Source: Phragmitibacter flavus (GTDB lineage: Bacteria; Verrucomicrobiota; Verrucomicrobiia; Verrucomicrobiales; Verrucomicrobiaceae). From it: 64,000 nt of DNA. Positions 1 to 7,107 of the stretch are shown piece after piece; the first letter of the stretch is position 1, and every line of letters begins with the position of its first letter. The position numbers were made by a program, and so were the translations under genes. Under the pieces are notes generated by a model. The model searched no databases, was not told where the DNA came from, and saw nothing but the letters and a program-made list of their open reading frames with translations. The stretch lies in the NCBI RefSeq assembly GCF_005780165.1, contig NZ_VAUV01000010.1, positions 1 to 64,000 of the forward strand, read 5' to 3'.

Positions 1-284
1 ACGGGCTCCTTGCATTCCGAGCCCGCCGAAGCAATGATGACCCCCTAACCACGGTGTCACACCTAATGAGTCAACGACACCCTCTTTCCTACACCTCCCC
101 GGTGTCATTTACTTTTGAGGCAACAAGTGGGAATGGAAGAGGGGTGAATTCATAGAGCAAAAACCGCAGGCCAGATGCTCGGAATTAAAAAAACCAAGCC
201 GTGTTGAATGGATAAAATGAATTTCCTCTTGCATTTGTTGATGGTCCCTCCTAATTAACGGTCCGCATCGCGCAAGCGAGCAAT
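1..284. other. Non-coding leader upstream of tRNA-Tyr
   Basis: No reading frame of credible length or composition is seen on either strand. The last 100 bases are more A/T-rich and presumably hold the tRNA promoter, but I cannot fix -10 and -35 boxes with confidence. Confidence 0.4.
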
Positions 285-370
285 GGGTAGGTGCCCGAGT
301 GGCTAAAGGGGGCAGACTGTAAATCTGCTAGCTTACGCTTACGCTGGTTCGAATCCAGCCCTGCCCACCA
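285..370 (+). tRNA. tRNA-Tyr (anticodon GTA)
   Basis: The acceptor stem GGGTAGG pairs with CCTGCCC (one T-G wobble). The D arm, an anticodon stem-loop with loop CTGTAAA (anticodon GTA), a long variable arm of the class II type expected for bacterial tRNA-Tyr, and the TTCGAATCC T-loop region are all visible. CCA is genome-encoded at 368-370. Total 86 nt. The antisense frame that ends in GRAGFEPA is the familiar spurious translation of a tRNA and is not a gene. Confidence 0.97.
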
Positions 371-724
371 TTTCATCACGTTGGTTCAGACACGAGCTTA
401 AACGGCAGGCTGAGAAAGTCAGACTACGGATTTTCACAGGCCTGGCCGGGACAAATGAATAACCTGGCGGGATCGGTTCAATGTTTTGTCTATGGTCCAT
501 TTTGGGTTCCTGATCGAAGGTGTTAAACAGGAATTTGGTGATGTTCTTTTGGACATGCATGAGGGGATGCAAAAAATTCATCAATGGATTTAGTTGCGTA
601 ATCCTTATCATTGCGTAAATCTCTATAAGCGCCTCTGATCGTGGCGGTGATTCAAGCTTTCGGGGGTTTGCTTGAGTTGCCATGTCCATTGTCAGGGGCG
701 CGGTTTTTTGGTAGCATTGTTGTC
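371..724. other. Intergenic stretch after tRNA-Tyr
   Basis: About 350 bases without a convincing gene on either strand. I see no terminator with a T-run and no repeat. Confidence 0.35.
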
Positions 725-928
725 ATGGGGATCGACGAAGTTAACGCATGCGCCATCGTGACGATCAATCGTTTCTACGACAAGAATGGCAGGCGGCCAG
801 GGAGTCTTTTCATGGGACCGCAGGAGATCGAGGTCTTTCGGACACACAATTCTGGTGTTGAGTTGAATTTCTTTGGGATTCCCGTTGAGCCTATGGAACT
901 GCCAGGGGTGATGGCGAAGGACGAATGA
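725..928 (+). CDS. Small hypothetical protein (doubtful)
   Basis: A 67-residue frame starting MGIDEV. I do not recognise a family. The middle, roughly residues 20-60, looks protein-like rather than random: a charged NGRRPG turn, LFMGPQEIEVF, then FFGIPVEPMELPG. The frame stays open upstream to 641, but the first part (to residue 28 of the longer version) looks like noncoding translation. No clear Shine-Dalgarno sequence precedes the ATG at 725. It stands alone between tRNA-Tyr and the peptidase gene. It may be a remnant of a larger gene, since segments of the LFMGPQ type occur in some capsid-like proteins; that is only a guess from appearance. Confidence 0.35.
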   Translation: MGIDEVNACAIVTINRFYDKNGRRPGSLFMGPQEIEVFRTHNSGVELNFFGIPVEPMELPGVMAKDE

Positions 929-1282
929 CCCAAAAAACGCCATCGCCGCTTGATTGTCTCGGGGATGGCGCCTTCAAATGGCAAAGCTCGAATTGATGTT
1001 TCAAGCTCAGGCGTTTTTTGGACGCATCATGATCGCCGGATTAACGGCGATGAATTGGACAAGGTTCCTTGCGACATCAGTGCCAAAAAATTGGCTGACG
1101 TCTTTCTATGAGTTTTCACCAGCTTCAATGCTCACTCGGATCGACCAAGTTCAGTCCTGAAGGATCCAAACGAGCACGTCTGGTGAAGGGAGACGGTGGA
1201 TGCGATGCCGGCATAAGCAATGCGTTTGTGAAGTTTTCGGATTGGAGGTCGATGAGGGATTTTGCATTGCAAAGCTGAATGA
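929..1282. other. Intergenic stretch before the S10 peptidase
   Basis: About 350 bases with no supported gene. An imperfect stem (CGCCATC at about 934 with GATGGCG at about 964) follows the small ORF but lacks a T-tract, so I do not call it a terminator. Confidence 0.3.
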
Positions 1283-2884
1283 GTGCAGTCAGCGTTGGGG
1301 ATGCGCGCATGGATTTTGTCAGCAGTGATTTTTGTGATTGGGGATGCCACCGTCCTGGCAGAGGCTCCCAAACCAGTTCCGAATGAGGTGGCGGCTGAAG
1401 CCAAGGCCGAAGCGGAAGCCAAGGCCGAAGCGAAATCGGTGGAGGATGCGCCCGAAGAGAAGTCGGGATCAAAGTCGAAGCCGGTGGAGACCAAGCACTC
1501 GGTGACGATCAATGGTCAGCCGGTCAGTTACACCGTCAAAGCGGGCAAGATGCCGATCAAAGATGCAGAAGGCAAATCCACCGCAGAGATATTTTACATG
1601 GCCTACACGAAGGATGGAGTGGGGGACAAGGCCAGTCGTCCAGTAACCTTTTCGTTCAATGGTGGTCCGGGGGCTTCGTCGGTGTGGATGCATCTGGGGT
1701 TGTTGGGTCCGCGACGTGTGAAGCTGGAGGATGATGGCAGCGCACCTCCACCGCCTTATCAATTGGAGGACAATGAGCACTCATTGCTTGATGAGACGGA
1801 CCTGGTGTTCATTGATCCGGTGGGCACGGGATACAGTCGCGCAACGAAGCCGGAGGAAGCGAAGAAGTTCCATGGAGTGCAGGAGGATGCGCGCAGTGTA
1901 GGCGAGTTCATCCGCTTGTATGTGACGCAGAATTTGAGATGGCCATCGCCGAAGTTTTTGATTGGGGAGAGTTATGGGACGACGCGTGCGGCGGCGTTGA
2001 GCACTGAGTTGATGAACCGGCATCGGATGAATTTGAACGGGATCATGCTGGTGAGCACGGTGTTGGATTTTCAGACGATTGCGGCTGGCGGCAACAATGA
2101 TCTGGCGCACGTGTTGTTTTTGCCGAGCTTCACGGCAGCGGCGTGGCATCATGGGCGGCTTGATGCGGGATTGCAAAAGCTGCCTCTGGTCGATGTGCTG
2201 GCGGAATCGGAAAAATTTGCAGCGGGTGACTACCAGTTGGCTTTGTTTCAAGGGACATCGGTTGCACCTGAATTCAGAGCGAAGGTGGTCACCGAAATGG
2301 CGCGGTTGACGGGATTAAAAGCGGACTATGTGGAAGCAGCCAATCTTCGTCCGACGCTGGCAAGGTTCAGTGTGGAACTGTTGCGCGACAAGCATTTGCA
2401 GATTGGGAGGTTTGATGGTCGGTATACCGGGTTCGTGCAGGACCGGTTGACGGAAACTTATGAGCGGGATCCTAGTGCTGATGCGATTTTTCCGGTGTTT
2501 GCGGCGACCTTTAACCAGTATGTCCGTGAAGAGTTGAAGGTGGAGGAAGATGAGCCGTATGAGGTGTTGGCGAGGTTGGGACTGTGGAATTGGAATGCAG
2601 AGAACGAGTATCTCAACGTTGCGGATGAACTGGCAGGGACGATGATGCGCAATCCGTATTTGAAGGTGCATGTCTCGGCGGGATATTCGGATTTGGCGAC
2701 GCCTTATTTTGCGGCGGTGCATACGCTGAACCATTTGAAGATTGCGCCGGAATTGCGCAAAAATCTGGTGGTCGATTATTATGCGGCGGGGCACATGATG
2801 TTTCTGAACAAGGCGGATCTGATCAAGCAGAAGGCGGACCTGGCAGAGTTCATTCGTGGCGCGGTTGAGGTTCCGGCAAAGTAA
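1283..2884 (+). CDS. Secreted S10 family serine carboxypeptidase-like protein
   Basis: Peptidase family S10 (alpha/beta-hydrolase fold), which removes C-terminal residues from peptides. All landmarks are visible: NGGPGAS at about 126-132 (oxyanion region), the GESYG nucleophile elbow with Ser230, an SDLATP segment with the acid residue near 475, and AAGHM with the catalytic His near 508. A hydrophobic signal segment (AWILSAVIFVIG) is followed by an Ala/Glu/Lys-rich low-complexity spacer at about 35-65 before the catalytic domain, so the protein is probably exported. ATG at 1301 (MRAWIL) is an equally good start and gives a cleaner signal peptide. Length 533 aa is normal for bacterial S10 homologues. 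The next gene (OsmC) starts 12 bases downstream, suggesting co-transcription. I infer peptide scavenging; the substrate is unknown. Confidence 0.93.
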   Translation: MQSALGMRAWILSAVIFVIGDATVLAEAPKPVPNEVAAEAKAEAEAKAEAKSVEDAPEEKSGSKSKPVETKHSVTINGQPVSYTVKAGKMPIKDAEGKSTAEIFYMAYTKDGVGDKASRPVTFSFNGGPGASSVWMHLGLLGPRRVKLEDDGSAPPPPYQLEDNEHSLLDETDLVFIDPVGTGYSRATKPEEAKKFHGVQEDARSVGEFIRLYVTQNLRWPSPKFLIGESYGTTRAAALSTELMNRHRMNLNGIMLVSTVLDFQTIAAGGNNDLAHVLFLPSFTAAAWHHGRLDAGLQKLPLVDVLAESEKFAAGDYQLALFQGTSVAPEFRAKVVTEMARLTGLKADYVEAANLRPTLARFSVELLRDKHLQIGRFDGRYTGFVQDRLTETYERDPSADAIFPVFAATFNQYVREELKVEEDEPYEVLARLGLWNWNAENEYLNVADELAGTMMRNPYLKVHVSAGYSDLATPYFAAVHTLNHLKIAPELRKNLVVDYYAAGHMMFLNKADLIKQKADLAEFIRGAVEVPAK

Positions 2885-2896
2885 TAGCTGATCGGT

Positions 2897-3385
2897 ATGG
2901 CGCAGCATCGCGTTAGCATCAAATGGGTCAATGAAGGACCCGATTTTTTGAGGCGGCTGTATTCTCGGGAGCACACGTGGCATTTTGATGGGGGAGCAGT
3001 GGTGGCGGCTTCGCCTTCGCCGTTGGTGGTGCCTGCGCCGTGGTCGAACGCGGAAAATGTGGACCCTGAAGAAGCCTTTGTGGCTTCGGTGGCGAGTTGT
3101 CACATGTTATGGTTTTTGCACGTGGCCGTTGATGCGGGATGGTTGGTGACGAGTTATGAAGATGCGGCGATTGGGACCATGGTGAAGGATGCAAATGGCA
3201 AGTTGTGGATATCTCGGATTGTCTTGAGACCCAAGATTGTCTGGGGTGGGCCAAGGGTGCCTGATGCGGGTGAGGTGCATGCGCTTCATCACCGTGCGCA
3301 TAAAGAGTGTTTTATCGCCAACTCGATCAAGACCGAAGTGGTGGTGGAGCCATGGGGCGGTGGGACGTTTGATGAAGAAAAGTAG
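2897..3385 (+). CDS. OsmC family protein
   Basis: OsmC/Ohr family members reduce organic hydroperoxides using two cysteines. Here a PEEAFVASVASCHM segment at about 57-70 holds the conserved Glu and first Cys, and a second Cys lies in HKECFIANS near 137-145, as the family requires. The 162-residue length is typical. There is no signal peptide, so it is cytoplasmic. It follows the S10 gene by 12 bases. The coding end lies inside the inverted repeat that begins at about 3378. Which peroxide it uses cannot be read from sequence. Confidence 0.92.
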   Translation: MAQHRVSIKWVNEGPDFLRRLYSREHTWHFDGGAVVAASPSPLVVPAPWSNAENVDPEEAFVASVASCHMLWFLHVAVDAGWLVTSYEDAAIGTMVKDANGKLWISRIVLRPKIVWGGPRVPDAGEVHALHHRAHKECFIANSIKTEVVVEPWGGGTFDEEK

Positions 3386-3444
3386 AAGGGCCGTCCCGGC
3401 CCTTGGTTTCGATTGAAAGGCTCGGGACGAACCTTCTACTTTTT
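3378..3444. repeat. Inverted repeat pair, possible bidirectional terminator
   Basis: An arm AAAAGTAGAAGG...GTCCC at the OsmC stop is mirrored by GGGAC...CCTTCTACTTTT at 3424-3443, ending in a run of six T. The transcript could fold into a long hairpin between the convergent OsmC (+) and pseudopilin-like (-) genes. A third copy of the right arm, 27 of 29 bases identical by eye, lies at 26371-26399, so this is a dispersed repeat as well as a likely terminator. Confidence 0.6.
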
Positions 3445-3451
3445 TGGGAGC

Positions 3452-4003
3452 TTATTCCCAGCTTGTGATGTTGTCGTCCCAAGTGAGGGGGTCCTGGTCG
3501 GGGCCGGAGGAGTAGATGATGGTCTTTGAGTTTAGGACAGGCGATGATTTTTTGGGTGAAGGGTCGGGATTTGGGATCTGTTGATCGGCGTCGGAGTCCA
3601 CAAGGATGTAGTAGGGTTGTCCCCATGAATCGACGAATGATGCTGGTTGGTGATCGGGTATGAGACCTGATGAGTTACCTTTGCGGATGTTGGGTTCGAA
3701 GAATATGATGTTTCTTGGGTTGTCGATTTTGTTTTGGGCCATTAGTGACTGTATCAGCGGACCTTGACTGCGAGCTGGAGTGGTTTCGCTGGAGGGGGAT
3801 TGCAGTGCTCCGGGGGGAAGGTTGTATTCGACCTGGTAGCCGTTGATGGCGATTTCCAGGGCTTTCATTGAATTTCGATTTCGCAATTTTTGGTGCTCAA
3901 TCTTCGAGATGCGGCCTGTGCCGACCGGAACGAAGAGAGATATTAGAAACAGAAGAGAGAGAAGACCGCCTACGGCGAATATGATTTTGCTGTTCATGAG
4001 CAC
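3452..4003 (-). CDS. GspG-like pseudopilin-related protein
   Basis: A 183-residue protein with one N-terminal membrane helix (about residues 6-27) and a C-terminal region like those of Verrucomicrobial type II secretion GspG-like proteins: DSWGQPYYI, a D-D-A-D turn, IYSSGPDQD and WDDNITSW at the end. Such regions in major pseudopilins carry calcium-binding and packing residues. It lacks the classical prepilin processing motif (Gly before FTLIE), so it may be a membrane-anchored relative rather than a processed pseudopilin. It stands alone, convergent with the OsmC gene, and no other secretion gene is nearby. ATG at 3997 is an alternative start. Function inferred from the C-terminal pattern only. 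Confidence 0.7.
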   Translation of the reverse strand: MLMNSKIIFAVGGLLSLLFLISLFVPVGTGRISKIEHQKLRNRNSMKALEIAINGYQVEYNLPPGALQSPSSETTPARSQGPLIQSLMAQNKIDNPRNIIFFEPNIRKGNSSGLIPDHQPASFVDSWGQPYYILVDSDADQQIPNPDPSPKKSSPVLNSKTIIYSSGPDQDPLTWDDNITSWE

Positions 4004-4052
4004 GAATGTTTCTTGAATCTAATAAATCATGAGTTGGAGTTTCCTCACAAGC

Positions 4053-4796
4053 TCAATCTTTTGCGGCGATGTTGAGTCGATAATCCTTGGGACTGCACTT
4101 TAAAACTTTTCGGAACATGCGGTTGAAGGAGGAGAGATTGTTAAAACCGTTGGAGAAGGCGATGTTGGTGATGGTTTCGGTGGTGGTGGTGAGGTCGCGG
4201 CAGACGGATTCGAGTCGGACTTGGTTGACGAAGGCGGAGAAGGTTTTACCGGCGTGTTTGGGGAATTGACGGGCGAAGGTGGCGCGGCTCATGTTGGCGA
4301 GTTTGAGGACTTGTTTAAGGGGGATGGGGTCACGGAAGTTTTTTAAGACATGGCGGATGACGCGTTCGATGGCGGGTTGATGGATCTGGACGGAGGCGAG
4401 GTCGAAGGGTCGGGTGGAGAGGCGTTGCTGGTCGCGTTTGGGGGATTTGGCGAGATGATGGAGGAGTTGGATGAAATGGCTGAGGCGTTCGAGGGAACTG
4501 GAATGGGCGATGTTTTCGATGAGGGTGACGATGGTGGTGGCGGTTTTGCCGGTGAAACGAATGCCGTGGGCGGTTTGAGGCCAGAGGGGTTTTAGAGATT
4601 GGGATTCGGGGAACTGCCAGAAGGGATGATTGGCTTCGAAACGCCATTGCAGGGCGTAACCGGTGGAGTGATGCAGGCCGCGCCAGTAGTGGGGGACGTT
4701 GGCACCGATGAGGACGACATCGAGGGATTCGAAGGGAGCGATGTGGTCGCCAACAAAACGGGTGCCGCTGCCGCGTTGGACGAGGGTGAGTTCCAT
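4053..4796 (-). CDS. AraC family transcriptional regulator
   Basis: The C-terminal third carries two helix-turn-helix units of the AraC/XylS type (LKQVLKLANMSRATFARQF, then ITNIAFSNGFNNLSSFNRMF, followed by CSPKDYR). The N-terminal part is a cupin-like sensor. The first in-frame ATG is at 4796, but the frame stays open upstream and encodes residues that suit the family (DAQQSFRLLHWQDNL and RWHHHPE directly before the ATG) without any ATG, GTG or TTG as far as about 5000. The true start is therefore uncertain: a rare codon, or a frame problem. It is divergent from the isomerase cluster at 5159, whose likely regulator it is; the inducer is presumably a sugar. Confidence 0.85.
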   Translation of the reverse strand: MELTLVQRGSGTRFVGDHIAPFESLDVVLIGANVPHYWRGLHHSTGYALQWRFEANHPFWQFPESQSLKPLWPQTAHGIRFTGKTATTIVTLIENIAHSSSLERLSHFIQLLHHLAKSPKRDQQRLSTRPFDLASVQIHQPAIERVIRHVLKNFRDPIPLKQVLKLANMSRATFARQFPKHAGKTFSAFVNQVRLESVCRDLTTTTETITNIAFSNGFNNLSSFNRMFRKVLKCSPKDYRLNIAAKD

Positions 4797-5158
4797 CTCG
4801 GGGTGGTGATGCCAGCGGTCGCCAGTGCCGGTGACACGCTGGCGTTGGGTGGCGGAGATGAGGGAGTCGACTTCGCGCAGATTGTCCTGCCAGTGGAGAA
4901 GACGGAACGACTGCTGGGCGTCGAGGTGGATGGACTCTCGGGAAAGGATAAAGGATGAGGGCTGAAGGATGAAAAACTGACTTGGGTGATGCAGCCAGGC
5001 TGGAGCCTGGTGCTCCCAGGGGTGGGATTTTCTCAGGGGGATACGGGCTTAATGATGATGAATGAGATTATTTCATTGGTTTATGAGATTTTACCAGATG
5101 AATTTGAAGGGGGTGGGGGTGTTATGGTGGGTGAAGCATTTAATAATCTATTGATCGC
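4797..5158. promoter_or_regulatory. Divergent region between AraC gene and isomerase operon
   Basis: The left part (to about 4930) probably still codes for the N-terminus of the AraC protein. A palindrome lies at 4995-5010. From about 5045 to 5158 the sequence becomes A/T-rich (repeated ATGATGA, TTTATGAGATTTT, then AATAATCTATTGATC just before the isomerase ATG) and is the expected promoter and operator zone. No exact operator can be assigned by eye. Confidence 0.4.
4995..5010. repeat. Short palindrome CCAGGCT-GG-AGCCTGG
   Basis: Perfect 7-bp arms with a 2-bp loop, followed by TGCTCCCAGG. It is related in its AGGCT/AGCCT core to the two palindromes at 9120-9162, so it may belong to a dispersed small palindromic repeat family. 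Confidence 0.55.
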
Positions 5159-6202
5159 ATGAGCACTTCTACCATTTACCGTTTTTCGTTTGGGCCTTGG
5201 AACATTTCAGAGGGTGGAGATCCGTTTGGGCCGGAGGTGAGGTCGGCTTATGATCATGAGGCGAAGTATGCGCTGTTCAAACCAATGGGATTTGATGGGG
5301 TGCAGTTTCATGATGATGATGTGGTGCCCGGGATGGATGATCTTTCGCCGGAGCAGATCTCGCGCAAGGCAGGTGAGGTGAAGGGGATGTTGGGGAATCA
5401 GGGTCTGTTTGCAGAGTTTGTGGCACCGAGGTTGTGGTTTGCGCCGCAGACGGTGGATGGCGGGTATACTTCGAACAGTGCGAGTGATCGTCAGTATGCG
5501 TTGGATCGGACTTTGAAGACGGTGGACATTGCACGTGAGGTGGGGGCTCCGGCGGTGGTGCTGTGGCTGGCGCGGGAGGGGTCGTATATCCGCGAGAGCA
5601 AGAATGCGAAGCTGGCGTATGAGCGGATTTTGGAGACGATCAACAAGGTGCTGGATTACGACAAGGCGATTGAAATTTGGATTGAGCCGAAGCCGAATGA
5701 GCCGACGGATCAGGCTTATGTGCCGACGATTGGTCATGCGATTGCGCTGGCGTATGCGTCAAGCGATCCGAAGCGGGTGAAGGGGTTGATTGAGTCGGCG
5801 CATGCGATGCTGGCGGGACTGGATGCGTCGGATGAAATGGCGTTTGCGCTGGCTCATGACAAGCTGGGCAGTGTGCATTTGAATGATCAGAACGGGTTGA
5901 AGTATGATCAGGACAAAAATTTTGGGTCAGCGAATTTGCGGGCGGCGTTTAATCAGGTTCGGGTGCTGGAGGAGAGTGGTTATGGTAGCAAAGGGGAGTT
6001 CATTGGGCTTGATGTGAAGGCGATGCGGACGCAGCAGGGATCGCCGGTGACGGCGCATTTGACGAGCAGTCGGGAGTTGTTTTTGCATCTGGTGGAAAAG
6101 GTGCGGACTTATGATCGGGAGATCGAGCGTCAGTGTGTGGAGGCGCGGGATTATGAGGCGCTGGAACTATATGTGTTGAAGCATTTGATGGGGGTGGGTT
6201 AA
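5159..6202 (+). CDS. Xylose-isomerase-like sugar isomerase
   Basis: A TIM-barrel protein of 347 aa that aligns throughout with class I xylose isomerases of the Streptomyces type. Visible landmarks are FHDDD (His51 and Asp54), WLAREG, IEPKPNEP (Glu176, Lys178), an E-x-x-H segment (Glu212, His215), KYDQD (Asp250, Asp252) and LDVK (Asp285, Lys287). The exception is the segment read as HIDLNGQNG in Streptomyces: here it is SVHLNDQNG, so the metal-1 ligand Asp245 is replaced by His240 (codon CAT at 5876-5878). This argues against simple xylA function and for another ketose/aldose substrate or metal. It is the first gene of a plus-strand cluster with an aldolase, a PfkB kinase and GlcDF, and is divergent from an AraC gene. 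Cytoplasmic, without signal peptide. Confidence 0.88.
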   Translation: MSTSTIYRFSFGPWNISEGGDPFGPEVRSAYDHEAKYALFKPMGFDGVQFHDDDVVPGMDDLSPEQISRKAGEVKGMLGNQGLFAEFVAPRLWFAPQTVDGGYTSNSASDRQYALDRTLKTVDIAREVGAPAVVLWLAREGSYIRESKNAKLAYERILETINKVLDYDKAIEIWIEPKPNEPTDQAYVPTIGHAIALAYASSDPKRVKGLIESAHAMLAGLDASDEMAFALAHDKLGSVHLNDQNGLKYDQDKNFGSANLRAAFNQVRVLEESGYGSKGEFIGLDVKAMRTQQGSPVTAHLTSSRELFLHLVEKVRTYDREIERQCVEARDYEALELYVLKHLMGVG

Positions 6203-6212
6203 ATGGATTTTT

Positions 6213-6240
6213 GATTTACGATTTGAGATTTACGATTTGA
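6213..6240. repeat. Tandem 14-bp direct repeat
   Basis: Two perfect copies of GATTTACGATTTGA fill the gap between the isomerase stop and the aldolase ATG. The role is unknown; it may be a simple slippage product or a protein site. Confidence 0.8.
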
Positions 6241-6250
6241 GATTGCCTTT

Positions 6251-7081
6251 ATGAAAGATTTTAGAATTAAGCGGTTGTTCAATGCGAAGTCGGGTCGGTG
6301 TTTTGATGTGGCGGTGGATCATGGTTTTTTTAACCAGCCGGGGTTTTTGCAGGGGATTGAGTCGATGCCGAAGGTGATTGCGACCTTGGTGGAGGCGGCG
6401 CCGGATGCGATTCAGTTGACGCTGGGTCAGGCGCGGCATTTGCAGAGTTTGCCGGGTCGGGAAAAACCTTCATTGGTGTTGCGCACGGATGTGGCGAACA
6501 TTTATGGCAAGGAACTGCCGTCGGCGCGGTTCAGTTTGATGATTGAGGAGACGATGTTGCAGGCGGTGCGCGTGGATGCGGCTTGTGTGTGTGTGAATTT
6601 GTTTCAGATTCCGGGCGCTCCAGAGGTGCATGAGCAGTGTGTGGAGAACATTTTGAAATTGAAACCGCAGGCGGATTATTACGGCATGCCGATGATGATT
6701 GAGCCGCTGGTGTTTCAGCCGAACGAGAAGGCGGGCGGATACATGGTGGATGGGGATGTGGTGAAGATTTCCCATCTGGTAAGGCAGGCGGTGGAGTTGG
6801 GCGCGGACATCATCAAGGGGGATCCGACGGATGATGTATCGTTGTATCATCAGGTGGTGGAAGTGGCGGGTGGCATTCCGGTGTTGGTGCGTGGTGGCGG
6901 TCGGGTGAGTGACCGGGAGATTTTGGTGAGGACGCAGGGGCTGCTGGAACAGGGGGCGAGTGGGATTGTGTATGGAAGGAACATCATTCAGCATCCGAAT
7001 CCGAAGGGGATCACGCGGGCGTTGATGGCGATGGTGCATGATGGGGTGAGTGTGGATGAAGCGCTGGCGATGATTGGTTGA
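6251..7081 (+). CDS. DhnA-type class I aldolase (DeoC/LacD-like)
   Basis: 276 aa, a TIM barrel of the DhnA/LsrF/class I fructose-bisphosphate aldolase group, which cleave ketose phosphates through a Schiff-base lysine. The candidate lysine is Lys189 in ADIIKGDPTDD; the phosphate-binding loop is PVLVRGGGR near 210-218, and AVDHG at 21-25 is the usual first strand motif. ATG at 6251 fits; a weak purine stretch precedes it. It sits between the isomerase-like gene and a Gfo/Idh/MocA oxidoreductase, with a PfkB kinase further along, which suggests cleavage of a ketose phosphate made by those two enzymes. The actual substrate cannot be told from sequence. Confidence 0.87.
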   Translation: MKDFRIKRLFNAKSGRCFDVAVDHGFFNQPGFLQGIESMPKVIATLVEAAPDAIQLTLGQARHLQSLPGREKPSLVLRTDVANIYGKELPSARFSLMIEETMLQAVRVDAACVCVNLFQIPGAPEVHEQCVENILKLKPQADYYGMPMMIEPLVFQPNEKAGGYMVDGDVVKISHLVRQAVELGADIIKGDPTDDVSLYHQVVEVAGGIPVLVRGGGRVSDREILVRTQGLLEQGASGIVYGRNIIQHPNPKGITRALMAMVHDGVSVDEALAMIG

Positions 7082-7107
7082 TGGCTGATGGGATGACTTT
7101 TTGACCT

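Noticed and set aside
339-689. Minus-strand frame of 116 aa ending in GRAGFEPA
   Set aside because: Its last residues are the antisense translation of tRNA-Tyr, a known false protein found in many databases; the rest has no coding signs.
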